Assembly (NCBI GenBank): GCA_041662295.1
Contig: JBAZSR010000001.1
Coordinates: 10,874-74,873, forward strand
DNA: 64,000 bases
DNA from: JACQWX01 sp041662295
Lineage (GTDB): Bacteria > Elusimicrobiota > Elusimicrobia > UBA1565 > UBA9628
Direction: 5' to 3'
The notes beneath the pieces are model-generated. The model was not told the origin of the DNA, ran no database searches, and worked only from the letters and a program-made list of their open reading frames with translations. The translations under genes were made by a program, and so were the position numbers. This document shows, piece after piece, positions 31,606-40,293 of the stretch (the first letter of the stretch is position 1; each line of letters starts with the position of its first letter).

Positions 31606-32480
31606 GGCCTGGCGAGCAGCCAGCCCATCAGCCGGTACATGAGCTTGGAGGCGGCGAGCTCCGAGGACACGTCATTGGGCGAGGGGCAGAGCTCCATGAT
31701 GTCCGCGCCCACGACCCTGCGGCCTTGGACTACGGTCCGAAGGAGGTCGAGGGCCTCGTGCCACAGGAACCCGCCGGGCTGGGGGGTGCCGACCCCGGGC
31801 GCCACCGACGGGTCGAACCCATCGAGGTCCAGGGAGAGATAGACGTCGCCGGTCAGGGCCTTGAGGACTTTTGGGATGAGGGACGGCACATCCCGGTGCT
31901 CGTGCATGAGGAACGTCGTGACCTTGCCCGCGCCCACGAGGTGGGCCTCCTCCTCGGCCACGGAGCGGATGCCGACCTGGACCACGGGACAGCGCCGGGA
32001 AGCCGGGTAGAGCGCGCAGGCATGGTTGTGGGCAGACCCTTCATAGGATGGCCGGAGGTCCGCGTGCGCGTCGAAATGCAGGACCGAGAGACCGGGCCAG
32101 CGCTCGAGGTGGGGGGGGATGGTCGCCTGGGAGAGGGAGTGCTCTCCACCGACGGAGAATACGGTCTTGCCCATGTCGAGGAGGCGGGAGACTTCCCGCC
32201 GCACCAGCGGAAAATAGGCGGCCGCGTCTTGCCGTCCCGGAGGGAGGGTCAGTGTGTGGATGCCCGCGCGGTAGGTCTGGGCACGGAGCTCCTCGTCGTA
32301 GAGCTCGAGGCCCATCGAGCCAGCCAGGAGGGCTGCCGGGCCTTTCCCGGTGCCCTTGCGGTGGCTCGTGGTCTTCTCGAAGGGCAGGAGCAGGACCGCG
32401 AACCTCGCGTCCTTGAGCGGCGCGGTGACGCCGAGGAACTGCCCCGGGACGGGCTCCCCCGCGCAGACGAGGGGCTTCAC
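31602..32480 (-). CDS. Agmatinase/arginase-family ureohydrolase
   Basis: A 292-residue ureohydrolase from GTG 32480. Binuclear manganese motifs are present: GGEHSLSQ, HFDAHADLRPSYEG and SLDLDGFDPS. Agmatinase (agmatine to putrescine plus urea) is the likeliest activity given the adjacent polyamine-type genes, although arginase or another ureohydrolase cannot be excluded. It lies 10 bp after the deoxyhypusine-synthase-like gene. Confidence 0.88.
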   Translation of the reverse strand: MKPLVCAGEPVPGQFLGVTAPLKDARFAVLLLPFEKTTSHRKGTGKGPAALLAGSMGLELYDEELRAQTYRAGIHTLTLPPGRQDAAAYFPLVRREVSRLLDMGKTVFSVGGEHSLSQATIPPHLERWPGLSVLHFDAHADLRPSYEGSAHNHACALYPASRRCPVVQVGIRSVAEEEAHLVGAGKVTTFLMHEHRDVPSLIPKVLKALTGDVYLSLDLDGFDPSVAPGVGTPQPGGFLWHEALDLLRTVVQGRRVVGADIMELCPSPNDVSSELAASKLMYRLMGWLLARP

Positions 32481-32490
32481 GATTGCGGCC

Positions 32491-33540
32491 CTAGCGCTGG
32501 GCGCCGACCGGCTCGGTCTCGAGCACGGCGTTGAGGTTGCGCGCCTTGCGGCCCTTCCAGGAGCCTTTGTGGTAGCCGTACGATGCCAGGAGCGGGAAGG
32601 CCAAGGAGGCCTCGGCGAAGACCATCTGCTCGTGGACGGTGTCCACCTTGCCCCAGGAGCAGGCCTCGCGCAGGGTCGAGCCCGAGAGCGCGCCGTCGCG
32701 CTCGTCGGCCACCGTGATCTGGATGGCGTAGCGGTGCATGACGGTCTCGAGGCCGAGCATCTCGGGTCCCACGGTCATGTCTTGGGCGAAGTTTTTGGGC
32801 ACGCCGCCGCCGAGCATAAGCAGGCCCGTCTGCTTGGAGGCGAGCTTGACCTTCACGAGCTCGAGGAAGTCCTTGGCCGAGTCGATGGAGACGTGCCGTT
32901 CCGGGTTGTGCCACTGGTGGTGCAGGAGCCCGAACCCCGCCGAGCAGTCGGAGAAGGCCGGCACGAAGATCGGCACGCCCTTCTCGTAGGCCGCGCGCAC
33001 GATGGAGTCCGAGCCCTTCTTGTTCTGGGCGAGCCAGCGTCCCATCTCGAGGATGAACTCGCGGGAGGAATAGGGACGGGACTCGAGCGTGCCGGCGATG
33101 TCGGAGACCGTCTTGTCGCACTGGCCGAGCTCGTCCTCGTCGATGAAAGTGTCGTAGATGCGGTCCACCCGGGCGCGCCGCAGGGCGTGGTCGTCCACCC
33201 ACTTCGTGCCCTTGTAGTGCTTGAAGCCGAGGGCCTCGAAGAAGTCCTGGTCCACGATGTTGGCGCCCGTGGCCACGATGCCGTCGACCATGTTGTTGCT
33301 CACGAGGTCGAAGAAGGCCTTGCGCAGGCCCGCCGAGACCAGCGAGCCCGCGATGCACAGGAAGATGGCGCAGTCCTTGTCTCCGAGCATGCGGTCGTAG
33401 ATGTCCGCGGCGCGCGCGAGGTCCCGGGAAGAGTAGGCCATCCTGGACATGGCTTCGACGATGGGCACGGCATTGTGCTTCTTGATGTCGAAATGCTCGA
33501 TGGGCTCTTTCAGAAGGGCGGCCTTCGCTTTGCTCGGCAT
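32491..33540 (-). CDS. Deoxyhypusine-synthase-like protein, probable homospermidine-type synthase
   Basis: A 349-residue NAD-dependent aminobutyl-transfer fold. NAD-site features (GSLVSAGLRKAF, ATGANIVDQD) and the catalytic lysine motif EACSWGKVD near residue 300 (eukaryotic Lys329 in SWGK) are retained. Bacteria lack eIF5A, and several bacterial homologues make homospermidine from putrescine and spermidine. The ATG at 33540 has GAGGTGA in front. First gene of a three-gene polyamine-like operon. Confidence 0.88.
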   Translation of the reverse strand: MPSKAKAALLKEPIEHFDIKKHNAVPIVEAMSRMAYSSRDLARAADIYDRMLGDKDCAIFLCIAGSLVSAGLRKAFFDLVSNNMVDGIVATGANIVDQDFFEALGFKHYKGTKWVDDHALRRARVDRIYDTFIDEDELGQCDKTVSDIAGTLESRPYSSREFILEMGRWLAQNKKGSDSIVRAAYEKGVPIFVPAFSDCSAGFGLLHHQWHNPERHVSIDSAKDFLELVKVKLASKQTGLLMLGGGVPKNFAQDMTVGPEMLGLETVMHRYAIQITVADERDGALSGSTLREACSWGKVDTVHEQMVFAEASLAFPLLASYGYHKGSWKGRKARNLNAVLETEPVGAQR

Positions 33541-33599
33541 GGTCTCACCTCGGTGTAATATTGTTGTCGAAAAAATATTCTATAACAAAGAGGAGGACG

Positions 33600-34757
33600 A
33601 TGCCACAGCCTTCCATGCCGAAAGTCGCGCTTGCGGCCGCGCTGGCCGCGTTCCTGCTGGCCGCGGTCTGCGGGGACGCGGACGCCTACGGCCGCAAGAA
33701 GCCCAAAAACCCCAAGCGCAAAAAGCCCGCGGCCGGAGCGCCCGCCGGAGCCGCCGCGGCCGCTTCGCCGGCTGTGCCGGCCGGGCCGTCGCCCCTGCTC
33801 GCGCCTGGGAGGTGGGACCCTTCGGTGCGCGTCCGGATCGAGGAGTTCGTCCGGAGCCAGGGCAGTCAGGCCCCGGACTACGACCCCGGGAGCCCGCCGG
33901 TGGCCGTGTTCTCGCTCAACGACGTCCTCATCGTCAACGACCTCGGTGAGGCCGTGTTCCAGCGCATGGTCCTCTCGTCGCAGACCGTCGTGCCCGCCTT
34001 CGACCTCCGCTTCGACGAGGACTTCTGGCAGATGCTTCCGGCCGCCTTCGGCCGGCTCACGCTCCGCGCGGACTACCAGCAGCTCCTGGCCGCGCCGGTC
34101 TCGATCTGGCCCGACCAGCCGGGCTACCGCCGCCTGCGCAAGGGCTTCGTGAAGATGTACCGGGAGTTCTGCGGCCAGCGGGGCCTCAAGGAGTGCCGCG
34201 GCCTGCTGGCGCGGATGTTCAAGGGCTACACCGAGGACGAGGCGGTCGGGTACGCCAAGGACGTGATCAACGACGAGCTCGGTCGTCCCATGGGCTGGGA
34301 GTTCCTCGAGGACCGGGCCAGCGACCCCGCGCCGCTGAGGATCAAGACGGGCCTGCGGCCCGTGCCTGAGATGAAGGACCTCCTGTCCGTCCTGGGCAGG
34401 GAAGGCTTCGACGTGGTGGTCGTCTCGGAGGACAGCCAGATCGCGGTCCGGCAGATGGTCAAGCATTTCGGCCTTCCTCCGGAGCGCGGGTTGGGCATCC
34501 GGGTCAGCGTCAGCACCAGGACCTTCCTGCTCGAGGACGAGGTCGAGCCGCCCTTCCCCTTCCGGAGCGGAAAGATCGAGGCGATCCTATCCGCCATGGG
34601 CCGGCCGCCGGCTTTTGTCGCGGCCGCGAGCGCTGAGGACGCGGCCCTGCTCAGCTACGGCGAGGGCCTGCGGCTCCTCATCGACAGGGGGGACCCGGAT
34701 TTGCGCCGCGTCGGGGTGGACCGCGGGTGGATCATCCAGCCCGCCTTCCCTCCATAA
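33600..34757 (+). CDS. Exported HAD-fold protein lacking catalytic aspartates
   Basis: A 385-residue protein from ATG 33600 with AGGAGG four bases upstream. A signal peptide (VALAAALAAFLLAAVCGDADA) is followed by a Lys/Pro/Ala linker. The HAD motif I region AVFSLNDVLIVNDLGEAVF aligns with the phosphoserine-phosphatase-like FDxDGT...GE family, but the nucleophile is Ser105 and the second acid is Asn107. Motif II (VVVVSED) and the lysine (RSGKIEAI) remain; the motif IV acids are also gone (FVAAASAEDAALL). Probably a non-enzymatic binding protein. Confidence 0.65.
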   Translation: MPQPSMPKVALAAALAAFLLAAVCGDADAYGRKKPKNPKRKKPAAGAPAGAAAAASPAVPAGPSPLLAPGRWDPSVRVRIEEFVRSQGSQAPDYDPGSPPVAVFSLNDVLIVNDLGEAVFQRMVLSSQTVVPAFDLRFDEDFWQMLPAAFGRLTLRADYQQLLAAPVSIWPDQPGYRRLRKGFVKMYREFCGQRGLKECRGLLARMFKGYTEDEAVGYAKDVINDELGRPMGWEFLEDRASDPAPLRIKTGLRPVPEMKDLLSVLGREGFDVVVVSEDSQIAVRQMVKHFGLPPERGLGIRVSVSTRTFLLEDEVEPPFPFRSGKIEAILSAMGRPPAFVAAASAEDAALLSYGEGLRLLIDRGDPDLRRVGVDRGWIIQPAFPP

Positions 34758-34777
34758 TATTGATAGAATGGCCTGAC

Positions 34778-35554
34778 ATGAAGAGGGCTCTGATCGCCGG
34801 AGCCGTGCTCGCGGCCTGCTGGCTGGCCGGAGAGACGGCCGCGGCCGCCCCGTCCCGCTCTCCGCGGCGCAAGGCTCAGGCCGCCGCGCCCCAACCAGCG
34901 CCCCTGCCCGCGCCCGAGCCCCCCAAGCCGCTCGAGCCTCCCCGCGTCCTGGCCGGCGGCAAAGCCCTGGACAGGGCCCGGCTGGCGCCCCTGATGAAGA
35001 TGGTGCTCAAGAAGGGGGATGACGACTTCACGTTCAAGGGAGGGCTCGCCGCGGTGCTCGGCGTCCCGGACCCCACGCGGACCATGACCGAGCTCCTCTC
35101 CGCGGGCAAGGCCACGGATGGCTGGAGGCACCTGGTCAGCGTCACCCTCTCCGAGGTCCCGGGCGGCAAGCCCGAGCCCAGCGGCTTCATATTCTGGGCG
35201 AACAGGAAGGTCGGCCGCGGCAACGATGATTTCTACGCCCGGGTCTCCCTGGAGGGCCAGCTCCTCAAGGCCATTGTCCGGGAGGACAAGACGGACGAGA
35301 GAGGCTATGTGATCCGCGGCGCCGCCGAGCCCATGGCGCTCGAGCCCCGTTCGCAAGAGGCTGCCGAGCGGGTCCGGCACGAGGCCGAGCTCTGGCTCTT
35401 CGGGCTCTCTCTCAAGTCCAAGCACGCCAAGAAGCACCTTGATGTCCTTGCCGGGTTCCAGACCAAGCCCGCTCCGCCGCCCCAGCCTGCCGTTGCTGCT
35501 GAAGATGCCCCTGAGGACGAGGGGGAAGACGCTCCGGCCGAAGAGTCGGACTAG
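34778..35554 (+). CDS. Exported protein of unknown function
   Basis: A 258-residue protein from ATG 34778. Signal peptide (ALIAGAVLAACWLAGETAAAA), a basic then Pro-rich linker to about residue 60, a compact central domain (ALDRARLAPLMKMVLKKGDD ... LVSVTLSEVP, GFIFWANRKVGRGNDDFYARV) and an acidic Glu/Asp/Pro tail. No known motif recognised. It follows the HAD-like gene by 20 bp, so both may act in the envelope. Confidence 0.65.
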   Translation: MKRALIAGAVLAACWLAGETAAAAPSRSPRRKAQAAAPQPAPLPAPEPPKPLEPPRVLAGGKALDRARLAPLMKMVLKKGDDDFTFKGGLAAVLGVPDPTRTMTELLSAGKATDGWRHLVSVTLSEVPGGKPEPSGFIFWANRKVGRGNDDFYARVSLEGQLLKAIVREDKTDERGYVIRGAAEPMALEPRSQEAAERVRHEAELWLFGLSLKSKHAKKHLDVLAGFQTKPAPPPQPAVAAEDAPEDEGEDAPAEESD

Positions 35555-35570
35555 CCGGAGCCCGGCGCGC

Positions 35571-36371
35571 TCAGTCCTTCAACCCGAACAGGGCCAGGCC
35601 GTTGGCGGTCGTTTCCGCTGCCGCTGATTCCAGCGTCGTTTTCCAGACCAGGGCCAGGCGGCCCGCGATCTCCGGGAGCAGGGAGGGGTCGTTGCGCTTG
35701 CCACGGACGCTCTGGGGGGGGAGGTAGGGGCAGTCGGTCTCCAGCACCACGGAGGAGGGGCCCACGCGCCTGAAGGCCTCGCGCAGGGCTTCGTTCTTCG
35801 GGTAGGTGACCGGGCCGTCGGCTCCGACCGCGAACCCCGATTCGACGCAAAGGACGGCCTCCTCCGGAGTGCCTGAAAAGCAGTGTACCACCCCCCAGAA
35901 CCGGCCGCGGCGCGGCGGGCCGCGGAAGTGACGCCGGAGCGCGGTGATGAGGTCCGGGTAGGCGTCCCGGCAGTGGAGCACGACCGGCACGTCCCAGGCC
36001 AAGGCCGCGGACAGGAAGCGGTCGAGGACTTTCCGCTGGAGGGGCCGCGGGGTGGCCGCGTTGTTGGCGCTGTAGTCGAGGCCGACCTCGCCGATCGCGA
36101 CAACCTCGGGCAGGCGGATGAGCCGTTCGAGGTCAACCAGGAGGCGCTCCTGGAAGTCCGCGGCGTGGTAGGGGTGCAGTCCGAGGCTTGCACGCACAAA
36201 AGGCCGGGCCCGGGCGAGCGCCACGGCGCCCTGCCACCCCGCCGGGGAGTCCGCGACTTCCACGAGCCTGGACACGCCCGCGGCCGCCGCGGCCGCGAGG
36301 ACCGCCTCCCGGTCCGCGTCGAAGGCAGGGTCGAGGAGGTGGGTGTGGGTGTCGAAATACGGCGTGGTCAC
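35571..36371 (-). CDS. TatD-family metal-dependent DNase
   Basis: A 266-residue TIM-barrel hydrolase from GTG 36371, whose GTGA overlaps the upstream gene's stop. Metal ligands are intact: FDTHTHLLD, GEVGLDYS, VVLHCRDA, VVHCFSG and LETDCPYLPP. TatD proteins are 3'-5' exonucleases or D-aminoacyl-tRNA deacylase-like hydrolases; the exact substrate here is not known. The open frame continues upstream, but that is inside the TPR/HEAT gene. Confidence 0.92.
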   Translation of the reverse strand: MTTPYFDTHTHLLDPAFDADREAVLAAAAAAGVSRLVEVADSPAGWQGAVALARARPFVRASLGLHPYHAADFQERLLVDLERLIRLPEVVAIGEVGLDYSANNAATPRPLQRKVLDRFLSAALAWDVPVVLHCRDAYPDLITALRRHFRGPPRRGRFWGVVHCFSGTPEEAVLCVESGFAVGADGPVTYPKNEALREAFRRVGPSSVVLETDCPYLPPQSVRGKRNDPSLLPEIAGRLALVWKTTLESAAAETTANGLALFGLKD

Positions 36372-38014
36372 CGGGCTCCCTTGCGAGGCGCGAGTCTGGC
36401 ATAGTACGCCAGGACGGCTGGGTCCGTCTCCCGGGAGAGGTACTCCTTCGCCGCTGCTTCCGCGCCGGGCGTTTCCTTGTAATAGTGGTCGAGGACCATG
36501 GTCTTGGCCAGGAAGCGCACGGTGGGGCTGGGGTCCGAGAGGGCCGTGACCGCCTGCGGGAAGGTGTTCTCCGGGTCGAGGTCCGCGAAGAGATTGAGAG
36601 CCCGGGCCCGGATGAAAGGGCTCGTAGACCCCAGCCACCCGGCCCGGCGGTTGAGCAGGGCGGGCTTGAAGTCGGCGGCGAGGCTGAACAGGGCGAAGTC
36701 CGCGCTGCGGCGCACGAGCTCTGTGTCGTCGTCCAGGAGCCTGCCCAGGACGTCGACCCAGCGGGGGTCCAGCCCGGCCGCGGCCTGCTCACAGGCGCCG
36801 GCGCGCAGGGAGGCGTCGTCGGACTTGAAGTACTTGCCCAGCAGGGTGGGCCGCACGTTGGCCAGGGCACCCTCTTTGCGGCCTTCAAGGATGCGGCCGA
36901 TGAGGGTCTCGATCGGCTCTCCATCCACCCAATCCGGCCGCTGCATGTACACGGCGACGAGGAAGGGCAGGGCGGCCTCGGGGTCCGCCCGGTGCTTGAT
37001 GCAGAGCTGGGACAGCTTCTGGGCGCTGTAGAGGTCGCGCGGGTTCCTGCGCCAGGCGGCCGAAAGAGCCTTGACTGCCTCGTCCGGGGCGCGGTCCACC
37101 AGGGCCAGGGCGCCGATGACGGCCAGGGCGCCGGCGTGGCTGGGGTCGCGTTCCACGGTCTCGAGCACGAGGGCGCGCACCGAGTCTGTTTCGCCGGCCG
37201 CCAGGGCCGCGAGGGCCATGGTCGAGAAGGCGGCCGGGCTGTCCGGGTGGAGCACTGCGACCTCCTTGAGACTCTGCCGGGCGGCCGCGGGAGCCCCAGC
37301 GTCCCGGCCCGAGAGCGACATCCCCGCAATGCGGCCGAGCTCGTTCAAGGCCAGCCGGCCCTCGTGGGTGTCGGGCCCCGCGGCCGCGGTCCTGCCGTAC
37401 CACGGGACCGCAGAGGACAGGTCGCCGATCGTCCGACCGAAGAGCTCTGCGCCGTAAAGGAGCAGGGGCTGGTCCCCGGGCTTGGCCGAGAGCCCGGCGT
37501 CCACGAGCTTGATGCTCCCCTGCACGTCACCGCGGGACGCCGCGATGCTGGCGAGGTAGAGGTGCAGGTTGGGATCCCCCGGCGCCGCGGCCAGGCGGTC
37601 CCTCAGGCGGGCCTCGTTGGCTGGCGAGGCGTCGAAGGCCGCGCCCTCGAGGAAGTGCCTTCCCCGGTGCGTGATGACGTGGCTGTGGCTGCGGTGGAAG
37701 ACCTCGTCGCCGAAGAAGGAGCGGGCCGCGCTCATCACGTAGAAGGCGTCCTCGATGCGGCCGGCTTTGTGGAGTTCATCGGCCAGCCGCATGTGGGATG
37801 CGGGGTCGAGATAGCGGCCGCGGAAGGCCTTGCGCGCCTCCTCCAGGGCCCGGGACCCTTGGGCCCCGCTCCCCGCGGATGCGCTGCCGTCCTGGCCGCG
37901 CCCTCGCGGCTTGAGCCAGCCCCAGAGGAGGACGGCATAGACCGCCAGCGCGCCCGCGATGACGATGATGATTCCGCCGAGCAGGAAAGAGGAGGCGCGG
38001 GATCTTCTTCTCAC
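36368..38014 (-). CDS. Membrane-anchored TPR/HEAT repeat protein
   Basis: A 548-residue protein: one N-terminal transmembrane helix (about 9-33), then helical repeats. Residues 60-340 have TPR-like pairs (LADELHKAGRIEDAFYVM, AAFSTMALAALAAGETDSVRAL) and 380-530 HEAT-like pairs (ELVRRSADFALFSLA, PTVRFLAKTMVLDHYY). It looks like a scaffold on the periplasmic face. No enzymatic motif. Confidence 0.7.
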   Translation of the reverse strand: MRRRSRASSFLLGGIIIVIAGALAVYAVLLWGWLKPRGRGQDGSASAGSGAQGSRALEEARKAFRGRYLDPASHMRLADELHKAGRIEDAFYVMSAARSFFGDEVFHRSHSHVITHRGRHFLEGAAFDASPANEARLRDRLAAAPGDPNLHLYLASIAASRGDVQGSIKLVDAGLSAKPGDQPLLLYGAELFGRTIGDLSSAVPWYGRTAAAGPDTHEGRLALNELGRIAGMSLSGRDAGAPAAARQSLKEVAVLHPDSPAAFSTMALAALAAGETDSVRALVLETVERDPSHAGALAVIGALALVDRAPDEAVKALSAAWRRNPRDLYSAQKLSQLCIKHRADPEAALPFLVAVYMQRPDWVDGEPIETLIGRILEGRKEGALANVRPTLLGKYFKSDDASLRAGACEQAAAGLDPRWVDVLGRLLDDDTELVRRSADFALFSLAADFKPALLNRRAGWLGSTSPFIRARALNLFADLDPENTFPQAVTALSDPSPTVRFLAKTMVLDHYYKETPGAEAAAKEYLSRETDPAVLAYYARLAPRKGAR

Positions 38015-38036
38015 AGAGGCTTGCGGCGGCGTGACA

Positions 38037-38771
38037 TCACATCTCGGAATCGGTCTGCCGCAGGCTCATCACGATCTCGCGGAAGATCTCGTCGTCCTGG
38101 CCGGCGGAGAAGAGGTAGAGGACCTTGTCGCCTAGGATGTAGGCCTCGGTCCGCTGGAACGGGGATTCCACCGTCACCTGGACGCCCTTGAGCGACGTGA
38201 CCTGGAGGGCCTTCTTGTTGAAGGTCTCGCCGCGGGACTGCATCATGGAATCCACGAACCTGTTGAGGCTGTCCGTGGGGTGGGGATTGTCCAAGAACGG
38301 GTTGGGCCGGACCTCCAGGCGGACGATCCCGAGCTGGCCGAAGAGGCCTTCATCCACGAAGTGGGACGGGTCCATACCGAGCTTGGCGAAGTGGACCCAC
38401 TCCACGGTCCTGGCCTGGTCCTTGAAGCCGGGGTAGGCGGCGTAGCCCTCGGGAAGGCGGATGACGTAGCCGGAGGCCCCCATGTAGGCGCCTTCTTCGG
38501 TCTGCCGGGGCGCGTCCTCCTTCGTGGTGGTCTTGCGGGTGAGCGCGAGGACAGCGGCCAGGAGCACGAGGCAGATGCCCCCGACCAGGAAGAACGTGCC
38601 GGCGCGGCTGGGCTTGCGCTCCTTGGGAAGCGGGGTCCGCAGCACGAGCTTGAGGGCCTCGTCGAAGTCCGCGTCCGAGATGCCCTCGGACTGGAGCTGC
38701 TTGCGCAGAGCGTCCACCGGGTGCTTGTTGATGAACTGCCGCAGGTACGCGATGACCTCGGGGTTCGGCAT
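38037..38771 (-). CDS. Single-pass membrane protein of unknown function
   Basis: A 244-residue protein. The N-terminal 45 residues form a small helical module (PEVIAYLRQFINKHPVDALR ... DADFDEALKLVL), then a transmembrane helix (about 58-78) and an extracytoplasmic domain with mixed alpha/beta pattern. It starts just upstream of the TPR/HEAT gene with 22 bp between them, suggesting one envelope operon with tatD. Confidence 0.65.
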   Translation of the reverse strand: MPNPEVIAYLRQFINKHPVDALRKQLQSEGISDADFDEALKLVLRTPLPKERKPSRAGTFFLVGGICLVLLAAVLALTRKTTTKEDAPRQTEEGAYMGASGYVIRLPEGYAAYPGFKDQARTVEWVHFAKLGMDPSHFVDEGLFGQLGIVRLEVRPNPFLDNPHPTDSLNRFVDSMMQSRGETFNKKALQVTSLKGVQVTVESPFQRTEAYILGDKVLYLFSAGQDDEIFREIVMSLRQTDSEM

Positions 38772-38814
38772 CTGCCTTGTATATTAGGAAATAGTCCGGC
38801 TGGCGGGAAGGCTT

Positions 38815-39273
38815 CTATGGACCCCAGGCTGTCATCAGGGCCTTCCGCGCTTTCTCGCCGATGCCCGGGAACGATGATTCCCGGGGACCGGCCACGTTGA
38901 GCGTCGCGGGCCGGGTCTTTTCCAGGAAGCGACGGATCCCCTCGGCCGGGTCCGTGGCGTCGAGCAGGACCACGGCCACGGGCTTGCCGTGCCGCAGGGC
39001 GAGTTCCCGGGTCAGGAGCGTGCCTCCGGCGAGAGGCAGCTTCAGAGCGAGGATCAGGGTGGCGTCGCCAGCCAGGACATTGGCCTCGGTGCGGGCCGGG
39101 TAGTCCGGCGACCGGCTTTCGGTGACAGGATAGCGGTCGGGCACGACCCCGTCCTCCGCGAGCCGCCCGGCCGGCACGGTGCCGCCGCACGGGATGCCGA
39201 GCGCCAGGGCGGCGTCTAAGGCCGCGCGGTCCACCCCGGTCTGGCCGCCCGAGATGACCCTGCCGGGTCTCAT
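38815..39273 (-). CDS. SLOG-fold putative molybdenum-carrier/YpsA-like protein
   Basis: A 152-residue Rossmann-like protein. ISGGQTGVDRAALDAALALG is the nucleotide-binding signature of the putative molybdenum-carrier/SLOG families, and NVAGPRESSFPGI near the C-terminus fits. Members probably bind a nucleotide or nucleotide-derived ligand; the molybdenum role is historical and uncertain. Its start overlaps the end of the next gene upstream by 4 bp. Confidence 0.8.
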   Translation of the reverse strand: MRPGRVISGGQTGVDRAALDAALALGIPCGGTVPAGRLAEDGVVPDRYPVTESRSPDYPARTEANVLAGDATLILALKLPLAGGTLLTRELALRHGKPVAVVLLDATDPAEGIRRFLEKTRPATLNVAGPRESSFPGIGEKARKALMTAWGP

Positions 39274-40160
39274 GGGCCGGCTGCCAGGCCGAGCAGGATG
39301 ACGCTGGTCGTCTTGGCGCTGGGAAGGCCCGCGGCCTTGCCGTCCTTGTCGAAGTCGGGCGCGAACCCTCCTGAGGCGTCCTGTTGGAGGGCGAGCTGAG
39401 CCAGGATCCTGGGCCGTATGGGAAGGTCCACGCTGACTTTGCCCGCGGCGAGCAGTGCCAGGCCCAGGGTCTCAGCGCTGTAGGACTGGCGGTGGAACAC
39501 GGACTTGTCGAGGAACCCGACCCCGTCCCACATCCTCAGCGCCCGATAGAAGTGAGCCCTTCCCATGCCGCGGTCCTTCTCCGCCGCGGCCGCGATGAAG
39601 AGATGATCCGCCTGCTCGTTCCAGCGTTCGACCTTGCGGCTGGTCCGGACCTCGGTGCGCTCTCGCTTGGTCCCGGTCCGTGACACCGTCACCAGGTCCG
39701 TCTCGAAGAACGCGGCTTTGCTGCCAGGCCCCAAGAACGCGCCGGCGCCCCCGGTCTCCAGAAGGGGAGTGAACTTGCCGGCGGCCTTGACTCCTGCCCG
39801 CCGGGCCAGGGCGGTCCCGATGATGCGGCCGGCTTCCGTGGCCTTGAGCGCCCGCTGAGCCAGCATGTTGTCAGGGCAGAGCCAGTAGTCTTTGGAATCC
39901 GGGTTCTGTTTGACCAAGCCGAGCTCCGGGTCGAGGAGGCTGCTGAGGAAAGACATCGCCCGGCCCACGGATAGCTCCCCGCCAGGGTCAGCGGCACGGG
40001 CCTGGCAGGGGACCAGGGCCAGGCCCGCGGCAAGGGTTAGGATAGCGGCGCAAGCCGGGGCAGGGGTGCGGGCTAGGGCAGCGGCGCGAGCCAGGGCAGG
40101 GGTGCGGGCTAGGGCAGCGGCGCAAGCCAGGCTGGCGGCGTGCAGGAGGCTGGCGGTCAT
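39270..40160 (-). CDS. Exported protein with repetitive signal region
   Basis: A 296-residue protein. The first 55 residues are an Ala/Leu/Arg-rich leader containing a DNA tandem repeat (40045-40131), ending LALVPCQARAADPGG. The mature part has WNEQADHLFIAAAAEKD and alpha-helical stretches, with GGFAPDFDKDGKA near the C-terminus that recalls alpha/alpha-barrel repeat enzymes. Function unknown. The true start may be downstream of the repeat. Confidence 0.6.
   Translation of the reverse strand: MTASLLHAASLACAAALARTPALARAAALARTPAPACAAILTLAAGLALVPCQARAADPGGELSVGRAMSFLSSLLDPELGLVKQNPDSKDYWLCPDNMLAQRALKATEAGRIIGTALARRAGVKAAGKFTPLLETGGAGAFLGPGSKAAFFETDLVTVSRTGTKRERTEVRTSRKVERWNEQADHLFIAAAAEKDRGMGRAHFYRALRMWDGVGFLDKSVFHRQSYSAETLGLALLAAGKVSVDLPIRPRILAQLALQQDASGGFAPDFDKDGKAAGLPSAKTTSVILLGLAAGP
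40045..40131. repeat. 36-bp tandem repeat, about 2.4 copies
   Basis: Copies at 40045-40080 and 40081-40116 differ at two positions; a partial third spans 40117-40131. The unit is a multiple of three, so the reading frame of the overlapping gene is kept and the leader gains 12-residue ALART-type repeats. Confidence 0.8.
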
Positions 40161-40215
40161 GGTCTCATCTTACGAAATGTCGGCTTCGGCAATCAGCCGC
40201 ATCTGGCCGGATCCA

Positions 40216-40290
40216 GCCTGAAGTTTTGGTTGCGTATCGATTCATTTCACTCGCCCCGGGGCCAGTGGAATAGCGTTTCCATGCATTTCG
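40216..40290. repeat. Dispersed 75-bp intergenic repeat, copy A
   Basis: About 85% identical by eye to 51029-51102. Shared blocks include GGTTGCGTATC, TCGCCCC and GGAATAGCGTTT. It lies just downstream of the Xre gene stop and before the exported-protein gene at 40160. Not a recognised family. Confidence 0.6.
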
Positions 40291-40293
40291 CCT

